Of a DNA stretch of 64,000 bases, positions 1-8,343 are shown in pieces (position 1 is the stretch's first letter; each line of letters begins with the position of its first letter). A model generated the notes under the pieces. It was not told the origin of the DNA, did no database searches, and saw nothing but the letters and a program-made list of their open reading frames with translations. The DNA comes from Arthrobacter burdickii (GTDB lineage Bacteria > Actinomycetota > Actinomycetes > Actinomycetales > Micrococcaceae): the NCBI RefSeq assembly GCF_030433645.1, contig NZ_JAROCG010000001.1, positions 2,666,001-2,730,000 on the forward strand. Reading direction: 5' to 3'. Position numbers and translations under genes: made by a program.

Positions 1-2
1 CT

Positions 3-932
3 CGCACCACGACGCCGCTCGTACGCCGCCTGGCGATCGCCTCGCTCGTCTCGCAGATCGCCATCGTCGTGACCGGAGGCGCGGTCCGCCTCACCGCGTC
101 GGGCCTCGGCTGCCCGGAGTGGCCGCGCTGCACGCCGGACTCGATCGTCACCACGCCCGAAATGGGTTTCCACGGCGTGATCGAGTTCGGGAACAGGCTC
201 CTCACCTTCGTGCTGGTTGTCATCGCCGTCGCCATGATCGTCGCCGTGCTCGGGATGCGGCGGGAGCGCAGGGACCTGTTCCGGCTCTCCATCGGGCTCT
301 TCCTCGGTATCCCGGCGCAGGCCGTCATCGGCGGCATCACCGTCTGGACCGGCCTGAACCCGTGGGTCGTCGGCCTCCACTTCCTCGTGTCCATGGTCCT
401 CGTCGCCCTGGCGACCGTGCTGGTCAATCGCGCGCGCCTCACGGCGGACCAGTACCGCGGCCGAAAGGACCCGGCAGCGCCGGCCCTCCTGCGCCAGTTG
501 CTCGTCACGGCGACGGTCCTGACCTCGATCGCCGTCGTCCTGGGCGTCGTCGTCACCGGTTCCGGCCCGCACGCCGGCGACCACGGGGCTGCCCGGAACG
601 GGCTCGATTCCGACATCGTGACGCGCGTGCACGCCCTGCCGGTGTACCTGCTCGTCGCCACGGTGGCTCTCGCCGTCCTCCTCGCCCACCGCTCGCAGGT
701 CCACGAGAAGCTGCGCCGGGCGCTCGTCATCCTCGCCGCCGTCGTGCTGGCGCAGGGCGCCATCGGGTACACGCAGCACTTCCTGCACCTGCCGGTCGCC
801 CTCGTGGCTCTGCACATGCTCGGGGCGTCCCTGCTGATGGCTGCCGCGATCCACGCCCTCTACACCGGGACCACGCGGAAGCCGCTACCGGGCACGACGG
901 CCGGAACCAGGGTGCCGCAGGCCGTCTCCTAG
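3..932 (+). CDS. ctaA: Heme A synthase CtaA (COX15 family), 5' end cut off by the window
   Basis: Converts heme O to heme A for cytochrome aa3 oxidase in the cytoplasmic membrane. The reading frame is open from base 3, and the first in-frame GTG (69) falls inside a conserved membrane segment, so the true start lies before the window. The visible 309 residues hold the family's first-loop cysteine pair (GCPEWPRC). They also hold membrane-associated histidines in GFHGVIEFGNR, VGLHFLVS, TRVHALPVY and ALHMLGAS, with about seven hydrophobic helices. The partner heme O synthase ctaB lies about 9.4 kb downstream on the other strand. The assignment is firm; only the N-terminus is missing. Confidence 0.93.
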   Translation, partial: RTTTPLVRRLAIASLVSQIAIVVTGGAVRLTASGLGCPEWPRCTPDSIVTTPEMGFHGVIEFGNRLLTFVLVVIAVAMIVAVLGMRRERRDLFRLSIGLFLGIPAQAVIGGITVWTGLNPWVVGLHFLVSMVLVALATVLVNRARLTADQYRGRKDPAAPALLRQLLVTATVLTSIAVVLGVVVTGSGPHAGDHGAARNGLDSDIVTRVHALPVYLLVATVALAVLLAHRSQVHEKLRRALVILAAVVLAQGAIGYTQHFLHLPVALVALHMLGASLLMAAAIHALYTGTTRKPLPGTTAGTRVPQAVS

Positions 933-984
933 GATCCGGTGCGGTGAACCGGCGAAACGCCGGGTAGCCAGAAGGGCGCGTTGG

Positions 985-2004
985 TCAGGCGGCGGAACCG
1001 CCGTCGCTTCCCGACGCCCGATGGCCGGCGACCGCGGCACGGATGTCGCCTTCGTCGTGCCCGCCCTTCTTCCCGAACGGCAGCGCGTTCATCAGCGGGT
1101 GCACGACAGCCATGACGATGAGGCCCCAGGCGAGTCCGAGGACGGCCGAGCACAGGGTGTTGACGAGCCAGGCCAGGAAGCCGCCCGCCACGGGCATTCC
1201 GGCGAAGGGGTGCTCCAGGACATGGACCAGGTCATAGGGCGCGTGCCACCCCAGGTCGTAGGCCCCCTGCAGCATGATGTGACCACCGACCCACAGCATG
1301 GCGACGGTCCCGACGAGCGTTATCACCGTCAGCACGGCGGGCATCCCCTTCACCAGCAGCTGGCCGAGGCGCTTGGAGCCCGCCGAGTCCTTGGTGGTCA
1401 GGTGCAGGCCGATGTCGTCCATCTTGACGATGAGTGCCACGGCACCGTAGACGATCACCGTGATCGCGAACGCCACGACGATCAGGATGAGCGCCCGTGC
1501 CCACAGGGACTCGTCGGCGACCTCGGTCATCGAAATGACCATGATCTCGCAGGACAGGATGAAGTCGGTGGTGATGGCACCCTTGGTGACCTTGGCCTCC
1601 GCCTCCGGGCCCCGTTCGACCGCCGGCGCCTTCTCGGCCTCGGAGTGGCCGCGGAGCTTGTGCCAGACCTTCTCCGCCCCCTCGTAGCAGAGGTAGGTTC
1701 CGCCCAGCATGAGGATGAACGGGATGACCCCCGGGATGAAAGCGCTGACGAGCAGCAGCGCCGGCAGGATGAAGATCAGCTTGTTCCGGAGCGACCCCCA
1801 GAAGATCCGCTTGATCATCGGCAGTTCGCGGGAGGGATCCGCCCCGGACACGTACTGCGGTGTCACAGCGGCGTCGTCGATCACCACGCCGGCGGCCTTG
1901 GTCCCCGCTTTCGCGGCCCCGGCAGCGACGTCGTCCATCGAAGCGGCCGCTATGCGGGCCAGGGCTGCGACGTCGTCGAGCAGGGCGACGAGACCGCCGC
2001 TCAC
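985..2004 (-). CDS. DUF808 family membrane protein
   Basis: This 339-residue protein begins SGGLVALLDDVAALARIAAASMDD, the typical N-terminus of the DUF808 (YedI-like) inner-membrane family, whose function is unknown. After a soluble N-terminal part (residues about 1-75) come hydrophobic segments near residues 80-115, 175-200, 225-250 and 270-310, and a charged C-terminus. I start at GTG 2004 rather than the upstream ATG at 2031, because family members begin at this point and a G-rich Shine-Dalgarno-like run (GGGGGG) lies just before it. It faces ctaA tail to tail and is probably transcribed alone from the promoter near 2080. Confidence 0.85.
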   Translation of the reverse strand: MSGGLVALLDDVAALARIAAASMDDVAAGAAKAGTKAAGVVIDDAAVTPQYVSGADPSRELPMIKRIFWGSLRNKLIFILPALLLVSAFIPGVIPFILMLGGTYLCYEGAEKVWHKLRGHSEAEKAPAVERGPEAEAKVTKGAITTDFILSCEIMVISMTEVADESLWARALILIVVAFAITVIVYGAVALIVKMDDIGLHLTTKDSAGSKRLGQLLVKGMPAVLTVITLVGTVAMLWVGGHIMLQGAYDLGWHAPYDLVHVLEHPFAGMPVAGGFLAWLVNTLCSAVLGLAWGLIVMAVVHPLMNALPFGKKGGHDEGDIRAAVAGHRASGSDGGSAA

Positions 2005-2078
2005 AGCCCGCCCCCCTGCCCGAGGGCGCACTGCTGGGGACGGGGACCGCGGTGGGGGCGCATGATCGGCATGCTCGG

Positions 2079-2084
2079 ATTATA
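2079..2084 (-). promoter_or_regulatory. Probable -10 box (TATAAT) for the DUF808 gene
   Basis: A perfect TATAAT on the reverse strand lies about 75 bases before the chosen start at 2004. A weak -35-like CGTCGA sits about 16 bases further upstream. This implies a short 5' leader. It is based on consensus match only. Confidence 0.5.
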
Positions 2085-2211
2085 CGGTGGCCGGTAGCCC
2101 GTCGACGGGCAACGGCGCCCGTTCACGGGGGCGCACCAGCCGCAGGCGGGATGAGGCACCTCGGCCTGACGTCTGCCTAGTCCCGTCCGGGGAGGCGCGC
2201 GCGGCGTGGCC

Positions 2212-3183
2212 TCACCCGGAGTGGGGTGGCAGCAGGTTCCTGTGGTGGGTCTCGGCTCGAAGTCCGAGGTACGTGCCCGTGACGATGAGTGCGGCGCCGA
2301 GGACTCCGGGAAGGGCCAGGGTCTCCTGTCCGATGGTGAGTCCGATGAGGACAGCCCAGATGGGTTCGGTTCCCATGAGGAGGCTGGCGCGCGAGGCGGA
2401 GGTCTGCTGGATGGCCCAGGTCTGGACGAGGAACGCGAAGACACTGCAGGCGAGCCCGAGGTAGACCACACCGGCCCACTCACCCGCGCTGAAGGTCCGC
2501 ACGGCGGCGAGAACGCGGGAATGGCCTGCGGCTGTGTAGGCGGTCGCGCAGAGAGCGCTCTGCACCAGGGTCAGATTCAGGGCGCCGAAGCCGCGTCCTC
2601 GAGTGAGGGCGGACACCGCGGTGACGTGGATCGAGCGGACGATCGCCGCGGCGAGCATCAGGGCATCCCCGAGGGTCGGAGCCACGAATCCGTCCCCGGA
2701 GACGAGCAGGCACACGCCCACGACGGCGATCACGCCTGCGACGAACAGCATGCGCGGCAGCTTCACGCGGAAGGCGATGCTCTCGGTGACCGGGGTGAAG
2801 ACGATGACCAGGCTGATGATCAGCCCCGCGTTCGTGGCACTGGTGCCGGCGATCCCCCAAGTCTCCAGGATGAGTACGGCTGCCTGGGTGGAGCCCAGCA
2901 CGACGCCGACGACACCTTCCCGGAGACTGATCCTGCGGCGCTTCCAGAGCAGCGAGATCACCACCAGCGCCCCGGTCGTGATGAGGAACCGCAGCGACAG
3001 GATGACGGGGACGTCGACCGTGTCGGTCAGGAATTTGGCCGCCAGGTAACTACTGCCCCAGACGATGGCCACCAGGAGGAGGAGCACATCGACCCGCCGC
3101 GCGGCAAGGAAGGAGACGATCGGGGCCCGCCCTCTGATCGGGGGGTGCGGAGGGGGCGGGACCACGGAGGAAGGAGAAGGCAC
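2212..3183 (-). CDS. EamA/DMT-superfamily transporter
   Basis: This 323-residue integral membrane protein has roughly ten hydrophobic helices arranged as two EamA repeats. The first begins with VDVLLLLVAIVWGSSYLAAK, and the WGSSY motif is typical of drug/metabolite exporters. The second begins near residue 170 (LGDALMLAAAIVRSIHVTAVS), and the protein ends with helices rich in Gly and Leu. The substrate cannot be read from the sequence. The start is uncertain: GTG at 3183 directly abuts AAGGA, and GTG at 3165 is an alternative. A LysR regulator is divergently transcribed 72 bp away, the usual arrangement when the regulator controls the exporter. That link is inferred. Confidence 0.85.
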   Translation of the reverse strand: MPSPSSVVPPPPHPPIRGRAPIVSFLAARRVDVLLLLVAIVWGSSYLAAKFLTDTVDVPVILSLRFLITTGALVVISLLWKRRRISLREGVVGVVLGSTQAAVLILETWGIAGTSATNAGLIISLVIVFTPVTESIAFRVKLPRMLFVAGVIAVVGVCLLVSGDGFVAPTLGDALMLAAAIVRSIHVTAVSALTRGRGFGALNLTLVQSALCATAYTAAGHSRVLAAVRTFSAGEWAGVVYLGLACSVFAFLVQTWAIQQTSASRASLLMGTEPIWAVLIGLTIGQETLALPGVLGAALIVTGTYLGLRAETHHRNLLPPHSG

Positions 3184-3243
3184 TCCTTGAGTCTTCCGCT
3201 TCCGCAGGAGTTAGACGAGAGGGCACTTGGTGAATCCATGGTT

Positions 3244-3249
3244 TAGCGT
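3244..3249 (+). promoter_or_regulatory. Leaderless-type -10 box (TAGCGT) for the LysR gene
   Basis: TAGCGT is followed by exactly six bases and then ATG 3256, the spacing expected if transcription begins at the start codon. No Shine-Dalgarno sequence is present. This supports ATG 3256 over the TTG two codons earlier. Confidence 0.5.
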
Positions 3250-3255
3250 TTGCTT

Positions 3256-4152
3256 ATGGATCTTCACCAGTTACGACTGCTTCGGGAGTTGGGAGAGCGT
3301 GGAAGCCTGGCTGCAGTGGCACGGGCGTTGCACGTCTCCCCGTCTGCCGTGTCGCAGCAACTCACCGCGTTACAGCGCCGGGTGGAGGTGCCTCTGACGG
3401 AACGCAGGGGGCGGACCCTTGTCCTGACCGGCGCCGGGCAGGCACTGGCCGAGGCCGCGATGCAGATCGGTGTGGCCATGAGCTCGGCCGAGCAGGCCGT
3501 GAACCGGTATGTGCAGGACCCCACCGCGACGGTGAGCATCTCCGCGTTCACCAGCGCCGGCCTGAGCTACTTCGGCCGACTGCTCAGGGATCTGGCAGGC
3601 GAAGGGAACCCACGGCTGGTCTGCCACGATCGTGATGTGGGGCAGGACGGCTTCCCCGCCCTGACGGCCGATTACGACCTCGTCATCGCCCACCGCCTCG
3701 AGCACAGCGCCCCGTGGCCCGCATCCATCACGGCGCTGCCACTGGTGCGCGAACCCCTGGACGTCGCCATGGCGTGTGACCACCGCCTGGCCGGCCAACC
3801 CGCCGTCAGCGTCGCGGAGCTGATCGATGAGCAGTGGGTCTCCGTCCAGGACGGATTCCCCCTCGTTGCCGCGCTGGAAAGTATCGCCGTCCACGCAGGC
3901 AAACCCCTCGACATCACGCACCGGATCAACGAGTTCTTCGTTGCTGCCGCGATCGTGGCAGCCGGCCCCGCTCTTGCACTGATGCCCCGCTACACCGCGG
4001 CACCGCACCCCGGTAGCGGGATAGTCCTCAAGCCACTCAGCGACCTGCACCTGGGTCGATGCGTCGACATCCTTTGCCGGCCTGAAGCGCTGCACCGCAC
4101 CGCCGTCCGCACCGTCGTCAACGCTCTCCGCGGAAGTGCACTCCCCACCTAG
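3256..4152 (+). CDS. LysR-family transcriptional regulator
   Basis: A 298-residue DNA-binding regulator. The N-terminal winged helix-turn-helix covers residues about 1-60 (LRLLRELGERGSLAAVARAL, then SPSAVSQQLTAL). It is followed by a linker helix and a two-lobed substrate-binding domain (about residues 88-290). The start is ATG 3256, set by an upstream TANNNT box at leaderless spacing. It diverges from the EamA transporter with a 72-bp shared intergenic region, so it probably controls that exporter and itself. The effector is unknown. Length and domain order are normal for the family. Confidence 0.9.
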   Translation: MDLHQLRLLRELGERGSLAAVARALHVSPSAVSQQLTALQRRVEVPLTERRGRTLVLTGAGQALAEAAMQIGVAMSSAEQAVNRYVQDPTATVSISAFTSAGLSYFGRLLRDLAGEGNPRLVCHDRDVGQDGFPALTADYDLVIAHRLEHSAPWPASITALPLVREPLDVAMACDHRLAGQPAVSVAELIDEQWVSVQDGFPLVAALESIAVHAGKPLDITHRINEFFVAAAIVAAGPALALMPRYTAAPHPGSGIVLKPLSDLHLGRCVDILCRPEALHRTAVRTVVNALRGSALPT

Positions 4153-4179
4153 ACGTCCTGCAGGAGGATCGGCCCGCGG

Positions 4180-4617
4180 TCAGTTCTTGTTCAGCTCCTC
4201 GGCGAGCATGACGATGATGCCGCTCGGGCCGCGGACGTAGGTGAGCTTGTAGACGTCCCCGTAGGTCGCCACGCCGCGCAGCGGGTGACAGCCGTGTCTC
4301 GCCGCGATCTCCAGGGCCTCGTCGATATCGTCGACCGAGAAGGCCACGCGGTGCATGCCGATCTTGTTGGGCAGGGTGGGTTCCGTCTCGATCGCTGCGG
4401 GATTCAGGTACTCGAAGAGCTCGAGGCGCCCGTGGCCGTCCGGTGTCTGGAGCATGGCGATGCGGGCATGGTTGCCATCGAGGCCGACGGCGGTGTCCGC
4501 CCATTCTCCGCTGACGGTGTCACGACCGAGGACGGTGAGCCCGAGGTCGGTGAAAAAGGCGATCGCCGCTTCGAGGTCGCGGACAGCGATGCCTATATTC
4601 TCGAGTGTGATGGGCAT
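4180..4617 (-). CDS. VOC-superfamily protein (glyoxalase / methylmalonyl-CoA epimerase-like)
   Basis: A 145-residue metal-dependent vicinal oxygen chelate fold protein with two beta-alpha-beta-beta-beta modules. The first begins ITLENIGIAVRDLEAAIAFF and the second is GMHRVAFSVDDIDEALEIA. Likely metal ligands are the Glu in RLELFEYL and the His in GMHRVAF. The pattern resembles methylmalonyl-CoA epimerase or lactoylglutathione lyase-like proteins, but the substrate is not identifiable. ATG 4617 is chosen over an upstream in-frame ATG (4716) because VOC homology begins there and an ACGCTA/TAGCGT box lies seven bases upstream. It diverges from another VOC gene. Confidence 0.85.
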   Translation of the reverse strand: MPITLENIGIAVRDLEAAIAFFTDLGLTVLGRDTVSGEWADTAVGLDGNHARIAMLQTPDGHGRLELFEYLNPAAIETEPTLPNKIGMHRVAFSVDDIDEALEIAARHGCHPLRGVATYGDVYKLTYVRGPSGIIVMLAEELNKN

Positions 4618-4624
4618 GCGGCAC

Positions 4625-4630
4625 ACGCTA
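4625..4630 (-). promoter_or_regulatory. Leaderless-type -10 box (TAGCGT) for the VOC gene
   Basis: On the reverse strand TAGCGT is followed by seven bases and ATG 4617. It is identical to the box in front of the LysR gene. Confidence 0.45.
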
Positions 4631-4703
4631 CCAAGTGGTGGCACAGCAGGCGATCGCAGGGTCAGCGCGAGGCCACACTCCGTGGCAAGAGGAGCGGTGC
4701 AGG

Positions 4704-5111
4704 ATGGCTTCACCACAGATCTACATCAGCTTCCCAGGGACCGCGCGTGAAGCGCTGGGGTTCTACGCGGAGGTCTTCGGCGGCGAAGTGTCCCTGTTCA
4801 CCTACCAGGACTTCGCCAGGACGGACGGGCCCCCGGATGCCGTCGCGCATGGAGTGCTCGACGGCGCCGTCGCCCTCGCTGGAGCAGACGCACCGGCAGG
4901 AGAGGAAACGATCCGCTGCGAAGGACTGATGCTCTCACTCCTGGGTACTGCCGAACCGTCGGCGCTGCACCAGTGGTTCGACAGGTTGGCTGTCCGGGGA
5001 ACCGTGATCGATCCTCTGGCCCCGAAACCGTGGGGTGCATCCGATGGTCAGGTGATCGACCGCCACGGCCTGCACTGGCTCATCGGATACGAGCCGGACC
5101 ACGGACCGTGA
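4704..5111 (+). CDS. VOC-superfamily protein, PhnB/3-demethylubiquinone-9 methyltransferase-like
   Basis: A 135-residue single-domain protein of the PhnB-like VOC branch. It begins with the segment PQIYISFPGTAREALGFYAEVFGGE and ends with a WG-x-DGQVIDRHGLHWLIGYE motif typical of this group, named after DUF899/PhnB-type proteins of unknown substrate. ATG 4704 fits the start of the first beta strand, with GCAGG just upstream. It is divergent from the neighbouring VOC gene by 86 bp, and the two are not close paralogues. No function beyond the fold is claimed. Confidence 0.85.
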   Translation: MASPQIYISFPGTAREALGFYAEVFGGEVSLFTYQDFARTDGPPDAVAHGVLDGAVALAGADAPAGEETIRCEGLMLSLLGTAEPSALHQWFDRLAVRGTVIDPLAPKPWGASDGQVIDRHGLHWLIGYEPDHGP

Positions 5112-5185
5112 TTCCTCCGACGGGCGCCGGCCGGCGGCTTCGCCCTGACCCGCGACCCGCCCCGGGATGCGGGTCACGGCTATCG

Positions 5186-6160
5186 TTACGGTGCGGAACG
5201 CGTCCCTGAGTCCGTGCTCGACCCCGTCGTCGGAACGAACTCCCAGTCGAAAGACCCGTCCCCCCGAAGCGTCAATCGGAGGTACCCGTGGGTGTCGCTG
5301 AACCGTTTCTCGATGTACGGCGGACGGCTGGTGAAGGAGCGGAGGCCGACACCTCCCGTGGAGACCTGGAACGCTGTCATCCCGTCACTGACGCACCGGT
5401 CGGCGTTGTCCACCGGACAGGAGCGTTCGTAGTTGTGCTGTGACCCTGACAGGGTCAGGCGGACCCTGTGCTTCCACATCACGTCGATCCACGGCTTGTG
5501 GTCGGCGGCCCGCTCATGTTGGTCGGTGTTCGATGTGAAGTACGGTTCGTGGTAGACGACGGCCAGGTGCTTTCCGGCCGCCCGAGCAGCAGCGAGGTCG
5601 TTGTCCAGCCACTCGGTCATCTCCCGGGCCTTCGTGGAATCGTACTCCCAGTGCGCGGACGACAGGAACGCGAAGTGCCAGGTTCCGAAGTCCTTCGAAT
5701 ACGGTTTCCCGTTGCCGATGAACCCGCGCTGCTCGTTGATGGCAGCCTTCGCCGTGGACCCCGGGCATTGCCCGTTCATGAAGTTGTCGAGGTCTTCGTT
5801 GCGGCCGGGTTCCCAGTCGTGGTTGGGGGCGGACACCCAGTACAGCTTGGGCATCGTGCCGCCCCACAGCCGCTTCCAGTAGTCCACGTAGTCGGCGCAG
5901 TACGCGGTGTCGTACTGGAAGTCCCCGAGCCCCAGGAATGCGTCGATCTCGTCGTTCTCCACGAGCCGGGTGATCGCCGCACCGTTCCGGCCGGACGGGC
6001 TATCAGGATCATCGGTCTTGGCACCGTTCATGTCACCGACAGCAGCAATCCGAACATCGCCCGGCGGGAGGGTGCACCCGGTGACGGAGACCGCCAGGAG
6101 CGCTGCGACGATCGCCGCCGCTTTCCGGAAGGACCCGGGACGAGAACGTGCTGGCTGCAT
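5186..6160 (-). CDS. Secreted metallophosphoesterase lipoprotein
   Basis: A calcineurin-like phosphoesterase anchored outside the membrane. The N-terminal signal peptide ends in a lipobox (VSVTGC, Cys near residue 29). Metal-binding blocks follow in order: AAVGDMNG, GLGDFQYD, SAPNHDWE (variant of GNHD), VYHEPYF and SGSQHNYER (variant of GHxH). The architecture resembles purple-acid-type or alkaline phosphatases that act on external phosphate esters. ATG 6160 is used because GGGGGG lies six bases upstream; ATG 6178 is the alternative. It diverges from a second lipoprotein gene across a 522-bp gap. The physiological substrate is unknown. Confidence 0.85.
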   Translation of the reverse strand: MQPARSRPGSFRKAAAIVAALLAVSVTGCTLPPGDVRIAAVGDMNGAKTDDPDSPSGRNGAAITRLVENDEIDAFLGLGDFQYDTAYCADYVDYWKRLWGGTMPKLYWVSAPNHDWEPGRNEDLDNFMNGQCPGSTAKAAINEQRGFIGNGKPYSKDFGTWHFAFLSSAHWEYDSTKAREMTEWLDNDLAAARAAGKHLAVVYHEPYFTSNTDQHERAADHKPWIDVMWKHRVRLTLSGSQHNYERSCPVDNADRCVSDGMTAFQVSTGGVGLRSFTSRPPYIEKRFSDTHGYLRLTLRGDGSFDWEFVPTTGSSTDSGTRSAP

Positions 6161-6682
6161 CCGATACCCCCCATGCATACAGGGTCACCGCCCGCCCCGG
6201 AGGGTGGGCGGCAACCTCTGGTGGTGCGGAACGGCTCGGCAGTGGTCGCGCTGCTGAACCATGGTCGAAGGATTGTTGAAGCAGGTCCCCCGGTGCTCCG
6301 TACATTCGTTGCGATGATCCTCAACCGTAGGGTCGCTGACCAGGATGCGGCAACACTACCGGCGCGGTTCTGAGAGGTTCGAGTAGCAGAGCGGGAACGA
6401 ACAGGTGGTTGTCGCAGATACCGGAGACCGGTGTCAGGACGTCGCTTCCCCTTCAGCGGGAATACCACCAGTAGGTGGTCGCACAAGCGGATTAGGTAGT
6501 GGATCGCGTAGCACGACCGTAAAGTCGGGTAGGCATCACTCACGGTGTTGCTGTCGGTCGGCCCGTAGTGTCTGGCCGGAAGGGGATCACTGACGATCCG
6601 CGATACCGCTCCACCACCGGCGTCCTCGACCACGGTGGCGGCCACGTGCTGGGGAAACCCAGCAGTACACACTGATGGGACC
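6161..6682. other. 522-bp gap between two divergent lipoprotein genes
   Basis: No convincing coding frame is seen on either strand. A long reverse-strand frame crosses it but only shadows the lipoprotein gene to the right. It holds a small hairpin with 6-bp arms (ACCACC at 6464-6469, GGTGGT at 6474-6479). It must contain promoters for both genes, but I cannot place them with confidence. Confidence 0.5.
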
Positions 6683-8215
6683 ATGAAAAACCTCATGATC
6701 AGTTCATTCAGCGACCGCCGCAGACATCTGGTGTGTGCGGCGCTCGCTGTCTTACTGCTCACGGGTTGTTCAACCGCGAGTAACGCCACCACCGGCTTCG
6801 ATGATCGGGTCCCATCGACGGCACCACCGACATCAGCAACCGAGCCCACAACTCCATCGGCTCCATCGGCTCCATCGGCCGGCTCGGCTGGCTCGGCGGT
6901 GGCACCGCGACCAGCGGCAAGCGCGGCGGAGCCGGGCGATGCCGGCGTCGAGGGCCCCTTGCATGCGGGGACGCCGTCGCCGATCGGGACGAAACGGGCC
7001 ACGAGTGCGCTGTGGTTCAACGACGGGTCCTGGTGGGGGAACCTGTGGGACACCGCCAGCTCCGATTTCCATATCTTCCGGTTCGATGCCGCAACGAGCT
7101 CGTGGATCGATACGGGTGTGGCGACGGACCCGCGGGCCAGCACGCACCACGACGTGCTGTGGGACGGGACGACCCTGAACGTGGCCAGCTACCGGTTCGT
7201 CAACGACGGCCTGCCGGCCGAACCGGGCTTCCCGACGACGATGCGGCGTTACAGCTACAACTGGAGCACGAAGACGTACACGCTGCTCAGTGCCACCCGG
7301 ATCAACGACGAGCGCGTCGAGGCGCTGACCATCGACAAGGACTCCACCGGCCGGATGTGGGCCACCTGGCAGCAGGGCAACCGGATCTACCTGAACGCCA
7401 CCGGCACCGATGGCAGGTACTGGGGGACGCCGTTCGCGCATCCCGCGTCATCGAGCCCCCAAGGGTTGGGCAACGTGTCCGTGGACGACACCTCGGCGGT
7501 CATCGCCTTCGACGGGAACAAGATCGGCGTGATGTGGAGCCGGCAGGTCGGCGACGCCACCGACGGCAGGTACTGGAGCTACCACGTCGATGGCGCACCG
7601 GACACCGACTGGAGCACTCCGGTAGCGGCCGTGTTGGGGCAGAACAGCGGGGATGACCACATCAACCTGAAACGGCTGGGCTCCTCGGACGGCAGGGTGT
7701 TCGCCGCTGTCAAGACCTCGTACACGGCCCCCTCCGAGCCGCTGATCCAGCTGCTGGCACTGAATAGCGCAACCGAGACGTGGACGGCGCACACGATCGC
7801 GACCGTGGCGGAGTGTCCGAACCGGATGGTCGTCATGATCGATGAGAGCACCCGGATGCTGCGGACCTTCGCCACCTACCCCAAGCCCGGCGACACGACG
7901 GACGCCGGCGTCTGCAACAGCACCGGGGGTGCGATCTACGAAAAATCCACACCGCTGGACGATATCGACTTCAGCACCGCCCCGAAGATCCCCCGCATCG
8001 TCGACGCCGACCAGTACGTCCACAACGTGACCTCCACGAAGCAGAACCTCAACAGCGCGGCGCAAGGCACAGCCGACAGTGGCCTGCTGATACTCGCCGA
8101 CGTGAACACCACAAGCCGGTACTGGCACTACTACGACCCCACCGGCGGTAGCGGCGGCGGCGATCCGACGGATCCGACAGAGGCGCCGACGCCGGCCGCC
8201 GCCCGACCGGAGTAA
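6683..8215 (+). CDS. Secreted lipoprotein with probable beta-propeller fold, function unknown
   Basis: A 510-residue exported protein. The signal sequence ends in a clear lipobox (LLLTGC, near residue 29). It is followed by a Ser/Pro/Ala-rich tether (PSAPSAPSAGSAGSA) encoded partly by a 9-bp tandem repeat. The body has recurring Trp/Gly/Asp-rich strands (ALWFNDGSWWGNLWD, HHDVLWDGTTLNVASY, GKMWATWQQGN-like) that suggest a propeller of sialidase or YVTN type, but no catalytic motif is recognisable. The C-terminus is a Gly/Thr/Pro-rich tail without a sorting signal. ATG 6683 is preferred; ATG 6695 would also keep the signal peptide. The function is not known. Confidence 0.8.
   Translation: MKNLMISSFSDRRRHLVCAALAVLLLTGCSTASNATTGFDDRVPSTAPPTSATEPTTPSAPSAPSAGSAGSAVAPRPAASAAEPGDAGVEGPLHAGTPSPIGTKRATSALWFNDGSWWGNLWDTASSDFHIFRFDAATSSWIDTGVATDPRASTHHDVLWDGTTLNVASYRFVNDGLPAEPGFPTTMRRYSYNWSTKTYTLLSATRINDERVEALTIDKDSTGRMWATWQQGNRIYLNATGTDGRYWGTPFAHPASSSPQGLGNVSVDDTSAVIAFDGNKIGVMWSRQVGDATDGRYWSYHVDGAPDTDWSTPVAAVLGQNSGDDHINLKRLGSSDGRVFAAVKTSYTAPSEPLIQLLALNSATETWTAHTIATVAECPNRMVVMIDESTRMLRTFATYPKPGDTTDAGVCNSTGGAIYEKSTPLDDIDFSTAPKIPRIVDADQYVHNVTSTKQNLNSAAQGTADSGLLILADVNTTSRYWHYYDPTGGSGGGDPTDPTEAPTPAAARPE
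6852..6878 (+). repeat. Three tandem copies of a 9-bp unit in the lipoprotein tether
   Basis: CTCCATCGG occurs three times head to tail (6852, 6861, 6870). The unit is a whole number of codons, so copy-number change would lengthen or shorten the Ser-Ala-Pro tether without a frameshift. Confidence 0.85.
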
Positions 8216-8343
8216 CGGTGACGACCGGTGGCGTGACGGGACTGTCGGAGGTCAGGGGCTCATAGCCTTCCAGCGGTACCAGTCCATCGAGCGTGTCGGG
8301 GTCGCGTCACGCATCCTGGGTGGTGAGCCATCAGACTGTCCCC

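Noticed and set aside
6028..7143. A 371-codon reverse frame over the gap between the two lipoproteins
   Set aside because: It spans the start of one lipoprotein gene and most of the promoter gap. Its composition is that of a shadow, with no signal or domain.
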